Shown one piece after another: positions 28,285 through 37,527 of a stretch of 64,000 nucleotides of DNA. Position 1 is the first letter of the stretch. Every line of letters starts with the position of its first letter. The notes beneath the pieces were generated by a model. The model worked only from the letters and a program-made list of their open reading frames with translations. It did no database searches and was not told where the DNA came from. This DNA is from Thiosocius sp963759055. Its GTDB lineage: Bacteria; Pseudomonadota; Gammaproteobacteria; Chromatiales; Chromatiaceae. The position numbers and the translations under genes were made by a program. Location of the stretch: the NCBI GenBank assembly GCA_963759055.1, contig CAVWYD010000019.1, positions 15,044 to 79,043 on the forward strand. Reading direction: 5' to 3'.

Positions 28285-29610
28285 TCACTCGGCGACTCGC
28301 TGGACCAGCCAGGCTGCCGTACGTAACAGGCGGGCGTCATCGCCTCTGGCTGCCGTCAACTGCACACCAACAGGCATCCCGCTTGATCCCTGCAGGATTG
28401 GGAGCGATATACTCGGCACCCCGCACAGAGACCAGGGTGTGCAGAAAACAGGGCTACCTGTTGATTCTAGTCCAATCGGCGCCTCACCGGTTGTCGCCGG
28501 GGTCAGAATGGCGTCGTGCTCCAGCAGGATTTCACCCAGAGCCTCGTTCAATCTGGGGATCTGCTCCACCGCGTGGTTGTAGTCAACCGCCAGACACCGG
28601 CGACCGCGTTCTATCATCTCGCATAATGTCAGGCTCAGGCGGTCCCTCGCCCGCTCGTATTCACGTCGAAAACTCTTTGCCAGATCGGCTTCCATAATGG
28701 TGCGATGCCATTCGATGGCGTTCTCCAACAGCTCCGAGAGGTCCAGCTCTTCCGCCTGGTCTCCGAGGAAATCCAGCAGTTCGCCAAACCCATCCTGAAC
28801 ATCCTTATCTGCCTGATCCCAAACTGGCGTTTTAACGAATGCAAAGTGCGGCCGAGTCGGCGGCTCCTGGGCGGCAATGCCCACGAGATCCGGACGGGCC
28901 CTTGCACGCATGTCCGGGTCACGTTCGTCATAAGCCATCATCTGCTCTGCGATCAGGGCCACATCGCCCACGCTCCGCCCGAAAACGCCGACATGGTCCA
29001 GAACACGCGACTGCTGCAATACCCGATAGCGCGAAATCAACCCGTGGCTGGGCTTATACCCATAGACCCCGCAATAAGAGGCCGGGCGGATAACGGAACC
29101 ATTGGTCTGGGTGCCGATAGACAGCGGCACCATATTCGCGGCCACGGCTGCGGCGGACCCGCTGGACGACCCACCCGGGGTACGATTGGCATCATGTGGA
29201 TTGGTGGTTTTCCCCGGCGCATAGACCGCCAGTTCGGTGGTAACCGTCTTGCCCATGATGATGGCGCCGGCCTCTCGCAAAAACGCGACGGCCGTGGCAT
29301 CGAAGGCAGGGGTACGACCCGCGTGCAGCACTGTCCCATCCTCGGTCGGCATGTCTTTGGTGTCGAAGATATCCTTGACGCCGACTGGGACCCCGTGGAG
29401 AGGCCCCAGCGCTGCCCCACTGCGCCGGTGAAGGTCAGCATCACGTGCCTGTTGCAAGGCGTACTCAGGATCCAGATGTACCCAGGCACCTACTGTATCT
29501 TCCTGGGAGCTCATCCGATCCAGACATGACTGGACCAGTTCCTCGGACGTGCATTCACCGGCGCGGATTGCCGCAGCAGCCTGTGCCGCGCTCATCTCAG
29601 ATAGATTCAT
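28285..29610 (-). CDS. Amidase-signature family hydrolase
   Basis: The 441-residue enzyme has the amidase signature with the Ser-cisSer-Lys triad. The catalytic Lys lies in GVPVGVKDIFDT, and the GGSSSGSAAAVAANM loop carries both serines. TQTNGSVIRPASYCGVYGYK follows. Such enzymes hydrolyse carboxamides; the substrate cannot be told, and it is not GatA because no gatB or gatC is nearby. It is 65 bases downstream of the TRAP large permease on the same strand, so it may process an imported amide or urea derivative. Confidence 0.87.
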   Translation of the reverse strand: MNLSEMSAAQAAAAIRAGECTSEELVQSCLDRMSSQEDTVGAWVHLDPEYALQQARDADLHRRSGAALGPLHGVPVGVKDIFDTKDMPTEDGTVLHAGRTPAFDATAVAFLREAGAIIMGKTVTTELAVYAPGKTTNPHDANRTPGGSSSGSAAAVAANMVPLSIGTQTNGSVIRPASYCGVYGYKPSHGLISRYRVLQQSRVLDHVGVFGRSVGDVALIAEQMMAYDERDPDMRARARPDLVGIAAQEPPTRPHFAFVKTPVWDQADKDVQDGFGELLDFLGDQAEELDLSELLENAIEWHRTIMEADLAKSFRREYERARDRLSLTLCEMIERGRRCLAVDYNHAVEQIPRLNEALGEILLEHDAILTPATTGEAPIGLESTGSPVFCTPWSLCGVPSISLPILQGSSGMPVGVQLTAARGDDARLLRTAAWLVQRVAE

Positions 29611-29675
29611 CAGTAATTTTCACTGCACAGCGTTGGGAAGAGCGCCGCCCGGCGGGAGCGGCGCTGTCTTTATGC

Positions 29676-31022
29676 TCAGCCAAACAGATATTTCGGCAGC
29701 CAGAGGGCGATTTCCGGGAAGATATACATCAGCGCCATGGCAGTGATGACGATCGCCAGATAGGGCATGATCCCACGGAAGATCTCCATCAGTTCCACGG
29801 TTTTCCCCGCCACACCCTTGAGGTAATAGGCGGACATCGCCATCGGCGGCGTCAGAAACGAGGTCTGCAGATTGAGCGCGACCAGGACACCGAAAAACAG
29901 CGGGTCGACGCCGAAGGTGCTCAGCATGGGCAGGAAGATGGGCACGAAAATGATGATGATCTCGCTCCATTCCAGCGGCCAGCCGAGCAGGAAGATAATG
30001 AGCTGGGCCAGGATCAGGAAGCCGACCCTGCCGACCTCCATCCCGAGCACCCACTCTTCGATCAGGCCATGACCACCGAGATAGGAGAACACCGATGCGA
30101 AGGTCCAGGAACCCACAAACAGCCAGCACACCATGGCCGAGGTCCTGGCACAGAGAAACACGGCTTCTTTCAGACGCTGCCATGTCAGGGCGCGGTACAA
30201 CGCAGCCAGTAGCAGGCCACCGAGGGAGCCGACCCCCGCCGCCTCCGCTGGGGTCGCAATGCCGGCAAGAATCGAACCGAGCACACCCAGGATCAGGGCG
30301 AACAAAGGCACGAATGAGGTCAACAACTGCCAGAGAACCCGCCCCAACGAAGGAACGTCCTCCTCTTTCGGCTTCGGCGCCAGCGACGGATTGAGGGTGG
30401 CACGGGTGATCACGTAGATCATGTACATGCTGGCCAGCATGATCCCGGGGAACAGCGCGGCGGCATACAACCGCACCGGCGAAACCTGGGCAATGGCGGC
30501 ATAAACGATAAGCATGATGCTGGGCGGTATCAGAATACCCAGGGTACCGCCTGCACAGATGACACCGGTCGCGAGCTTCTTTTCATAACCCGCCTTGAGC
30601 ATGGCCGGCAATGCCAGCATGCCCATCAGGGTCACCACCGCACCGACAATACCCGTGGCGGTGGCAAACACCGCACAGGTCGCGAGCGCCGCGACCGCCA
30701 TCGAACCCGGGACATGTCGGGTCGCGATCTGGATACTGAAAAACAGCCGGTCGACGATATTCGCGCGCTCTACCACATAACCCATGAACAGGAACAGAGG
30801 CACCGCCACCAGCACGTCGTTCGACATGACCGAGAAGGTGTTCTGGACAAACAGGTCAAAGATTCGGTTGTCGAAGATATGTTCCCATTGATCCGGCGTG
30901 GCATAGGCGTAGTAGCCGAAGCCGAGCCCCATGGCGATCAGCGTGAACGCAATGGGGAAACCGAGCAGGACGATGCCGATGAACAGCACCAGCATCACGA
31001 TGGCAATCTGAGGATCGGTCAT
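29676..31022 (-). CDS. dctM: TRAP transporter large permease (DctM type)
   Basis: This 448-residue protein with about 12 transmembrane helices is the sodium-driven transport subunit of a TRAP system. The typical start (IAIVMLVLFIGIVLLGFPIA), GGTLGILIPPSIMLIVYAA and the C-terminal LQTSFLTPPMAMSAYYLKGV are all present. It overlaps the small-permease gene by 4 bases. TRAP systems import carboxylates such as keto- and hydroxyacids. Confidence 0.94.
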   Translation of the reverse strand: MTDPQIAIVMLVLFIGIVLLGFPIAFTLIAMGLGFGYYAYATPDQWEHIFDNRIFDLFVQNTFSVMSNDVLVAVPLFLFMGYVVERANIVDRLFFSIQIATRHVPGSMAVAALATCAVFATATGIVGAVVTLMGMLALPAMLKAGYEKKLATGVICAGGTLGILIPPSIMLIVYAAIAQVSPVRLYAAALFPGIMLASMYMIYVITRATLNPSLAPKPKEEDVPSLGRVLWQLLTSFVPLFALILGVLGSILAGIATPAEAAGVGSLGGLLLAALYRALTWQRLKEAVFLCARTSAMVCWLFVGSWTFASVFSYLGGHGLIEEWVLGMEVGRVGFLILAQLIIFLLGWPLEWSEIIIIFVPIFLPMLSTFGVDPLFFGVLVALNLQTSFLTPPMAMSAYYLKGVAGKTVELMEIFRGIMPYLAIVITAMALMYIFPEIALWLPKYLFG

Positions 31023-31636
31023 TTGGCCTCTCCCCCTTCAATGAGATCTTCCCGATGCTTGTGGATCGCCATTGTCTCGGTTTCCTCGACGTCATGCAGG
31101 CGTGCCGGCCATTCACCGGTCCGCAGGCACATGACGCAACGCATGGCTTCGGCGATCCCTTGCAGCAATACCAGGGCGCCGGCCACCGGGATCAGGGTCT
31201 TGAAGAAATAGATCTGCACGCGCGCAGGGCTGCTCCAGCTGACCTCCTTGTAGCGCCAGGAGTCGGCGGCGAAATCGTATCCGTACCAGATCAGCGCAAA
31301 CACGCCGGGCAGGAGAAACAGGATGTACAGCGTCAGGTCGATCCCGGCCTGGACCCGGACGGGCAGCAGTCGATGAATGACGTCGCCGCGCACGTGACCG
31401 TTGCGAGACAGGGTATAGGCACCGGCCATCATGAACAGGGCGCCGTACATCTGAACGGCCATATCAAAGGCCCAGACGGTTGGCGCATTGAGGACATAGC
31501 GCACGAACACCTCGTAACAGGTGGCGAAGGTCAGCACCATGATGCACCAGCCGAACGCCTTGCCCACCCAGGCGCTGAGACTGTCTACGAAATACAGGAA
31601 GGGATTCATGTCAACGCCCAGAAAAAATTCAGACAA
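31019..31636 (-). CDS. dctQ: TRAP transporter small permease (DctQ type)
   Basis: This 205-residue protein has four transmembrane helices and a DctQ profile (ATCYEVFVRYVLNAPTVWAF near the first loop). It pairs with the DctM protein encoded 4 bases overlapping downstream. The long hydrophilic C terminus (VEETETMAIHKHREDLIEGG) is cytoplasmic. The binding-protein gene lies 79 bases upstream. Confidence 0.9.
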   Translation of the reverse strand: MSEFFLGVDMNPFLYFVDSLSAWVGKAFGWCIMVLTFATCYEVFVRYVLNAPTVWAFDMAVQMYGALFMMAGAYTLSRNGHVRGDVIHRLLPVRVQAGIDLTLYILFLLPGVFALIWYGYDFAADSWRYKEVSWSSPARVQIYFFKTLIPVAGALVLLQGIAEAMRCVMCLRTGEWPARLHDVEETETMAIHKHREDLIEGGEAK

Positions 31637-31715
31637 CGCTAATCGGGGACGGCGCCGCGAGGCGCCGCCCCCATTTCAGGTCCGGAGACCGAACACACCG
31701 GACCGGGGCAAACAC

Positions 31716-32900
31716 TTACACCGGCGAACCGAAGTAATGTTTATACGCACCCTCGTAGTCCGGCGCATTGACAAGCTCGAACGCGCCCACCCGCTTCATC
31801 CAGGCCTTCTGCGACTCCACGACCTTGGCGAAGTAAGGGTCTTCCATGAATTTCGGCAGCACCTTGTCCCAGGCAACGAGCTGAGCAGCCATGATCTCGT
31901 TTGGCGTGCGGTGCACTTTGACCCCATGCTCTTTCTTCAGCGCCGTCAGGTCGCTGGAGTAGCGGTCCTGGGCCTTCCACGACATATCCGACGATGCCGC
32001 CTCGGAGGCGTACTTGAGGATTGCCTGTTGCTCCTTCGACAGAGACGCGTACTTCTTCTTGTTGAAGATGATCTCGAACGACTCCTGCGACTGGTGGAAA
32101 CTGGCCAGGTAGTAGTTCTTGGCCACGTCCTGCATGCCGAAGTCCTTGTCCGAGGTCGGGTTGTTGAACTCGGCCGCATCGATCAGGCCGCGCTCCATCG
32201 CCGGCTGGATCTCGCCACCGGGCAACTGCACCACCGACATGCCCATCTCCTGCATGACGTTGGCCGCCAGACCGACGGTGCGGTATTTCAGGCCCTTCAT
32301 GTCAGCCACGCCCGCAATTTCCTTGCGGAACCAGCCCAGCGGCTGGGCCGGCATCGGGCCAGAGAAGAAGCCGACGATGTCCAGTTGCAGGATATCGCGC
32401 AGCAGCTCTTCGTAGAGTTCCCTGCCGCCGCCGTAATGGATCCAGCCGAGCAGCTGGTTGGCGGTCCATCCCCAGCAGGGGCCTGTGCCGAACAGCGATG
32501 CAGCCGCGTTTTTACTGTACCAGTAGGCGGTCACGAAGTGCGCGCCGTCGATGACGCCCTTGTGCACGGCTGTCTGCAGCTCGGCGGTCTTTACCACGGC
32601 GCCGACATCCAGATAGTCGACTTTGAGCGAGCCACCCGACATCTCGTTGACGCGGCGGACATAGTCTTCTGCGTACTCTTTGAAGATGCCACCACCCCAG
32701 GCGCCCTGGAGCTTCAGGACGGTGGGCGAAGAGTGCGAGGCGCCGGTTGAGATCATCGGGAAGCCGGCTGCGGCGGTGCCGGCAGCAGCGGCCAGGCCGC
32801 CCTTCAGAAACTTACGGCGGCCTTCCGACGCGTCTGCTTTTTCCGCAACATCTGACTTATCGATCTTTTTTTCTATATCTTTCAATGATCTATCCTCCAA
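31716..32900 (-). CDS. dctP: TRAP transporter solute-binding protein (DctP/TakP type), Tat-exported
   Basis: The 394-residue protein begins with a polar ~28-residue stretch and then the twin-arginine signal GRRKFLKGGLAAAAGTAAAG, so it is likely exported folded by Tat. The mature part has the DctP fold. VQLPGGEIQPAMERGLIDAA and AAEFNNPTSDKDFGMQDVAK are typical of the larger TakP-like keto-acid or chloroaromatic branch. It captures the ligand in the periplasm for DctQM. Confidence 0.92.
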   Translation of the reverse strand: MEDRSLKDIEKKIDKSDVAEKADASEGRRKFLKGGLAAAAGTAAAGFPMISTGASHSSPTVLKLQGAWGGGIFKEYAEDYVRRVNEMSGGSLKVDYLDVGAVVKTAELQTAVHKGVIDGAHFVTAYWYSKNAAASLFGTGPCWGWTANQLLGWIHYGGGRELYEELLRDILQLDIVGFFSGPMPAQPLGWFRKEIAGVADMKGLKYRTVGLAANVMQEMGMSVVQLPGGEIQPAMERGLIDAAEFNNPTSDKDFGMQDVAKNYYLASFHQSQESFEIIFNKKKYASLSKEQQAILKYASEAASSDMSWKAQDRYSSDLTALKKEHGVKVHRTPNEIMAAQLVAWDKVLPKFMEDPYFAKVVESQKAWMKRVGAFELVNAPDYEGAYKHYFGSPV

Positions 32901-33051
32901 TTATTAGAATCTACTTCAATAACCTTTTTTTCGATTGTCTCCGCGAAACCGTTCCTCCTCCATCATTAGTACCACTTACACGAATCCCAGAGCCTCTTAA
33001 AGATAGCCTTGTTTCACGCCTTCCGTATACAAGGCATCCGGTCCCAGTGGT

Positions 33052-34020
33052 TCAGACCAATCTGTCGCGCGGCTCAAGACCCGAGACGATGGCATCCAGG
33101 TTATCCAGCGCGCGAAATCCCATGGCATCGCGCGTCTCCCGGGTCGCGCTGCCGACATGCGGCAGCAGAAAAGCGTTTTCGAGCTCCTTGTATCCGGGAT
33201 CGATATTGGGTTCGTTATTGAACACGTCCAATCCTGCGGCGAACAATTTGCCCGTGCGCAGTGCGGCAATGAGCGCTTCGTCATCCACGACTGCGCCGCG
33301 CGCGGTATTGACGACAACCGCCTCGTCCGGAAGCAGTGCGATGCGCTGCGCATTCAGCAGGTGGTGCGTCTCCGGCGTTGCCGGACAATGAATGGAGAGA
33401 AAATCACAATGCGGCAACAGCGCTTCCACGCTATCGTGATAGACCGCACCGTGTTCCAGTTCAGGGGCCAGGCGATGCCGGTTGTAATAATGGATCTCCA
33501 TATCGAATCCACGTGCCCGCTTCGCCATGATCTGACCGACCCTTCCCATGCCGAGGATACCGAGTCGCTTGCCGGTGACCTGAAGGCCTAATTGGTAAGT
33601 GGCGCTCCAGTCCGCCCAGGTCTCGGTCCGAATCTGGCGCTCACCTTCGTAGACCCGCCTTGCCGCACCGAGCATCAACAAAACCGCGATCTCTGCGGTG
33701 GCATCACTGAGGACTTCCGGCGTATTGGTCACGTAAATGCCACGTGCTGTTGCAGCAGTAAGATCTATGTGGTCGTAACCAACCGAAAAACTGCAGATCG
33801 CGCGCACGCTCTCAGGCAGACGCGCAATCACCTCCGCGCTGAGCTTTTCAGTGTGGCAGGGGATGATCGCATCGGCGCCTGCCGCGAGTTCGACCAGTTC
33901 GTCGCTGGTGTAGACCCGGTCCTCCGTGTTGAAACGGGCATCGTAATCACGCGCCAGCCGCTCTTCCACGGCCTGCGGAAGCTTCCTCGTCACCAATACA
34001 ACCGCTTTCTCGCTCATCAA
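33052..34020 (-). CDS. D-2-hydroxyacid dehydrogenase (glyoxylate/hydroxypyruvate reductase type)
   Basis: The 322-residue protein has the nucleotide-binding motif GKRLGILGMGRVGQ in its Rossmann insert, the conserved VVNTARGAVVDDEAL, the Arg (in NTAR), Glu (in FNNEP) and His (LLPHVGSAT) catalytic set. It reduces glyoxylate, hydroxypyruvate or a related 2-keto acid with NAD(P)H. It lies 151 bases upstream of dctP on the same strand and may lead that operon, suggesting the transported ligand is a 2-keto or 2-hydroxy acid. The start is at 34020 or 34017 (two adjacent ATGs). Confidence 0.9.
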   Translation of the reverse strand: MMSEKAVVLVTRKLPQAVEERLARDYDARFNTEDRVYTSDELVELAAGADAIIPCHTEKLSAEVIARLPESVRAICSFSVGYDHIDLTAATARGIYVTNTPEVLSDATAEIAVLLMLGAARRVYEGERQIRTETWADWSATYQLGLQVTGKRLGILGMGRVGQIMAKRARGFDMEIHYYNRHRLAPELEHGAVYHDSVEALLPHCDFLSIHCPATPETHHLLNAQRIALLPDEAVVVNTARGAVVDDEALIAALRTGKLFAAGLDVFNNEPNIDPGYKELENAFLLPHVGSATRETRDAMGFRALDNLDAIVSGLEPRDRLV

Positions 34021-34381
34021 CCCTTTTTGTCCTTCAGCGGAGCGTTCGGCTCAGCGAGCAATGCCATCCCGCCGTTCTTTCGCCGGTCTCTTTCTTTCTC
34101 ATCGGCGGCAAAGCCGCGCGAGGAGCGGCTGGAGCGGGCATGTAACCCGTCTCCAATCCACGCTCAACGGCCTGGAGATTTCTGATTTTGAACTGGCACA
34201 CGAGGCTTGTTTGATTTCTTATGATTATCTTCACAATAACTTAATATAATAACAGCCAAGAAAAGACAACCGTTCGCAGTATGCGAGATTGAGTCTGCTG
34301 TTACCAATCGCGCGCATCGTTTCTTATTTGAACGGAGGCGCTGCGACAGATTAATCAGTTAGCAAGTTAAAGGTTGCTTAT
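34021..34381. other. AT-rich divergent promoter region
   Basis: 361 bases between the hydroxyacid dehydrogenase (minus) and the GlcG-like gene (plus). No credible gene; short frames here have no ribosome sites. The segment 34200-34260 is markedly AT-rich (AATAACTTAATATAATAACA) and is the likely site of promoters in one or both directions. The regulator is not encoded nearby. Confidence 0.4.
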
Positions 34382-34810
34382 ATGTCAGAACTGACATTGA
34401 GTCAGGCGAACCAGCTGATTGGCGCCACGCTCGCTATGGCCCGCAAGATGGATCTGCCGCCGCTCGCGGTTGCCGTTCTCGATGCCGGAGGTCACCTCAA
34501 GGCACTGCAACGCGAAGACGGGGTCTCCTTCCTTCGCGTGCAGATATGCCAGGCCAAGGCATGGGGCGCGCTGGGGCTCGCGACTGATTCGCGCGGTATT
34601 GCCGAAAAATACCAGCAGGACGATCTACAAAAGGGCTTTATCAACGCGCTCAATGCAATGTCGGGCGGACGGCTGATCCCACTGCCGGGGGGCGTGTTGA
34701 TACATTCACCATCAGGCCAGGTATCAGGCGCGGTAGGCGTGGCGGGTGGCCCTTCCGACAAAGACGAGATCTGCGCCCTGGCCGGCATCGATGCCCTCGG
34801 GTTGAAGTAA
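34382..34810 (+). CDS. GlcG/HbpS-family protein
   Basis: The 142-residue protein has the GlcG/HbpS pattern: LTLSQANQLIGATLAMARKM, then AVAVLDAGGHLKALQREDG, and near the end GAVGVAGGPSDKDEICALAG. Family members bind haem or cobalamin-like ligands or accompany glycolate and diol oxidation genes. Position opposite a hydroxyacid dehydrogenase-TRAP operon agrees with a link to glycolate-type metabolism, which is inference. An AAAGG ribosome site precedes the ATG. Confidence 0.87.
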   Translation: MSELTLSQANQLIGATLAMARKMDLPPLAVAVLDAGGHLKALQREDGVSFLRVQICQAKAWGALGLATDSRGIAEKYQQDDLQKGFINALNAMSGGRLIPLPGGVLIHSPSGQVSGAVGVAGGPSDKDEICALAGIDALGLK

Positions 34811-34928
34811 CATCCTGCCGACCTACATCGGCACCATCACCCCTCCAGCAGTCTCACCCGGCAGGCCGGCGGTCATGCAGACAAGAACACTCGCCCTCCC
34901 TTCCATCTCCCGCGCAGCATAGGCGCTC

Positions 34929-36218
34929 ATGCAGACTGGTGAATATCCATCACTGCGGCTGTCGTGGACGATCTGGGGCCTGGGTGCCCTGCTCTACCTG
35001 ATCGGGTTCTACCAACGCGTCGCGCCCGGCGTCATGACTGTCGAGCTGATGACAGATTTCCGACTCAGCGCAACCTCCATGGGCAACCTGTCGGCTTTCT
35101 ATTTCTATAGTTACGTCGCAATGCAGATACCCACCGGTCTGCTCGCGGACCATTGGGGGCCGCGGCGACTGCTTGCTCTCGGAGCGACGGTAGCCGGTTT
35201 CGGCACCCTGCTTTTTGCACTGGCTCCGGACGCGTGGTGGGCAAACACCGGGCGGCTCATGATTGGAGGCTCGGTGGCGGTGGCGTTTGTGGGCATGCTC
35301 AAACTGGCCAGTCACTGGCTTCCACCGAAGCAATACGCCATGGCGTCCGGCATGGCGCTGTTCTGCGGCATCATTGGAGCAGTCTTTGCCGGAGTGCCCC
35401 TGGGACTTTTTGTCGATTCCTACGGCTGGCGGCCGGTAATGATCGCGTCGGCCATCGCTACCTTCAGCGTGGCCTTGGGCATCTGGATTGTCGTGCGCGA
35501 TGATCCGAAGGAAAAAGGCTTTGCCAGTTATGCTGCATACCACCGCGACGACGACACCCGGGTTCGGGATGGGGCGCTCGCCGGTATCCGGGCGGTGTTT
35601 CGCTACCGCAATACCTGGCTCCTGTATCTGGTACCGGGCGCCGTGGTCGGCAGTGTGCTGACGTTCGCCGGGCTGTGGGGCGTCCCCTTCCTGACTACTC
35701 ACTACGCGATGGATAAGACGCAGGCGGCGGCATTGTGTTCAGCACTTCTGATCGCCTGGGCATTGGGCGGCCCGATTTTCGGCTGGCTTTCCGATCACCT
35801 GGGCCAGCGCAAACCCCTCTATGCACTCGGCTGCCTGGTGATCCTGGTGGGTTGGGGAATGCTGATCCTGATACCGGACCTTCCGGTCGGCGCTCTGGTC
35901 GCGCTTCTGATAGCGGTGGGATTCTTCTCCGGCAACATGATTATCGGCTTCGCCTTTGCGAAAGAGTCGGCGCCGGTGCACTTGACGGGCACGGCATCCG
36001 GCGTGGTCAACATGGGGGTAATGATGGGCCCGATGCTGCTGCAGCCGGCGGTGGGATGGATGCTCGACCGGTCCTGGGATGGACAAACGTCAGGGGGCGT
36101 GCGGATCTACAGCCTGGAGGCCTATCAGAGCGGCTTTGGCCTGATGCTGGCATGGCTTGCGCTTGCGATGGTCCTGATCCTGTTTACGCGCGAAACGCAC
36201 TGCAGGCATATGGCATGA
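34929..36218 (+). CDS. Major facilitator superfamily transporter
   Basis: The 429-residue protein has 12 predicted transmembrane helices. MFS loop motifs include GLLADHWGPRRLLALGATVA after helix 2 (GxLaDrxGxRr) and the mirrored GWLSDHLGQRKPLYALGCLV after helix 8. It resembles the anion/organic-acid carriers of the family. It lies between GlcG-like and beta-hydroxyacid dehydrogenase genes on the same strand, so an organic acid is the probable substrate. Confidence 0.88.
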   Translation: MQTGEYPSLRLSWTIWGLGALLYLIGFYQRVAPGVMTVELMTDFRLSATSMGNLSAFYFYSYVAMQIPTGLLADHWGPRRLLALGATVAGFGTLLFALAPDAWWANTGRLMIGGSVAVAFVGMLKLASHWLPPKQYAMASGMALFCGIIGAVFAGVPLGLFVDSYGWRPVMIASAIATFSVALGIWIVVRDDPKEKGFASYAAYHRDDDTRVRDGALAGIRAVFRYRNTWLLYLVPGAVVGSVLTFAGLWGVPFLTTHYAMDKTQAAALCSALLIAWALGGPIFGWLSDHLGQRKPLYALGCLVILVGWGMLILIPDLPVGALVALLIAVGFFSGNMIIGFAFAKESAPVHLTGTASGVVNMGVMMGPMLLQPAVGWMLDRSWDGQTSGGVRIYSLEAYQSGFGLMLAWLALAMVLILFTRETHCRHMA

Positions 36219-36290
36219 ACCACTACCGGCATCTCGTGTTCGGGTTAAAGTGCCGGGATCCGGCATGCATGGCAGCGCGTATTTGAATAA

Positions 36291-37178
36291 ATGAAAACAC
36301 TCGACGGAGTTACCCTGGGGTTTATCGGGCTGGGATTGATGGGGCGTCCGATGTGCTTGAACCTGCACCGGGCTGGGGCGCACCTTGTTGTGCATAATCG
36401 CAGCCGCCGTGTGCTCGCTGAACTCGAACGCACCGGCATTGTGCCTGCCGGGACGCCGGCTGAGGTTGCCCGGTCGACCCAGATCATTATTCTCATGCTC
36501 ACCGATACACCTGCGGTCGAAAACGTTCTGTACGCAACGGATGGCCTCATGGAGGGGCTGCAGGAGGGCTCTCTGGTGGTTGATATGGGCACCACGGCAG
36601 TAGCCAATACGCGCGAAGTCGCCACCCGCTTGAACCGTATCGGCAGCGATTACATCGACGCGCCGGTGTCCGGAGGTGAAATAGGCGCCATCGAGGGTAA
36701 GCTCACCATCATGGCTGGCGGTGAGCCGGATGCCATTGAGCGTGCCCGCCCCGTGTTCGAGGTACTGGGGTCCTCTTTCACCCATATCGGTCGCTCAGGC
36801 TCCGGCCAGGTTGCCAAGGCGGCGAACCAGATCATCGTCGGGCTGAACATTGGTGCCGTCGCCGAGGCACTGTCCCTGGTTGAGAGCGCCGGTGTCGATC
36901 CCGCCAAAGTTCGTCAGGCACTCATGGGTGGTTTTGCCGCGTCACGGATCCTCGAAGTCCATGGCCGGAGAATGATCGACAGGGATTTCAAGCCCGGTGC
37001 CAAGGTGACCACGCAGTGTAAAGATCTCAAGCAGGCCATAGAACTGGGTGCACTGAATCATCAAAGCTTGCCTGCGACCGAGCTGAACCTTTCGCTCTAC
37101 CAGTCACTTGTCGACCGGGGACAGGGCGAACTCGATCACAGCGCGCTGATCAAGGCGCTGAGGGATGTTTCCGAATGA
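36291..37178 (+). CDS. NAD(P)-dependent beta-hydroxyacid dehydrogenase, second paralogue
   Basis: The 295-residue protein is a close relative of the one at 25856. Shared features are GFIGLGLMGRPM at the NAD(P) site, DAPVSGGEIGAIEGKLTIM, GQVAKAANQIIVGLNIGAV with the catalytic Lys, and ALMGGFAASRILEVHGRRMI. The GlxR/GarR-like features suggest tartronate semialdehyde reductase; 3-hydroxyisobutyrate dehydrogenase is the alternative. Its neighbours (MFS, GlcG-like) fit a glycolate/glyoxylate route better than valine breakdown. Confidence 0.88.
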   Translation: MKTLDGVTLGFIGLGLMGRPMCLNLHRAGAHLVVHNRSRRVLAELERTGIVPAGTPAEVARSTQIIILMLTDTPAVENVLYATDGLMEGLQEGSLVVDMGTTAVANTREVATRLNRIGSDYIDAPVSGGEIGAIEGKLTIMAGGEPDAIERARPVFEVLGSSFTHIGRSGSGQVAKAANQIIVGLNIGAVAEALSLVESAGVDPAKVRQALMGGFAASRILEVHGRRMIDRDFKPGAKVTTQCKDLKQAIELGALNHQSLPATELNLSLYQSLVDRGQGELDHSALIKALRDVSE

Positions 37179-37224
37179 AACCGGAACGACGGCCATCTTT
37201 TTTGTTACTCCCCGGAGTCCGGAA

Positions 37225-37527
37225 TTGACGGGCGAGCGGAGGGACAAGGCCCTGGCGCGCCTGAAGCATTTCTACCTCGCCCCGTTTCGGGTGATTGCAG
37301 CCGCTTTCAGGGTATTCAACCGAAATCGCGACCGCGTTCGCCGTTTCGTACGGCAGCCCAAGGTGGCGAGCGCCATCAAATATGGGATGCTCTTCACGAT
37401 GCTGTTATGGCTTGCAATCGCGCTACTGAACAGAGACGAAGACGACAGCCGGCTCAACGACGCCCTGCAAGGTCTGTGGTCGAAATCTGCCGGCGATGAG
37501 CAGAAGCCAACTCGCCCTGCCGACTGA
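37225..37527 (+). CDS. Small membrane protein squeezed between two genes
   Basis: The frame is open from an ATG at 37165 (14 bases inside the preceding gene) to 37527 (overlapping the macrodomain gene by 32 bases). A TTG at 37225 has GGAG 7 bases upstream and is a plausible start, giving about 100 residues. The product is basic with one transmembrane helix (YGMLFTMLLWLAIALL). I do not recognise the family, and the start is uncertain. Confidence 0.5.
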   Translation: MTGERRDKALARLKHFYLAPFRVIAAAFRVFNRNRDRVRRFVRQPKVASAIKYGMLFTMLLWLAIALLNRDEDDSRLNDALQGLWSKSAGDEQKPTRPAD

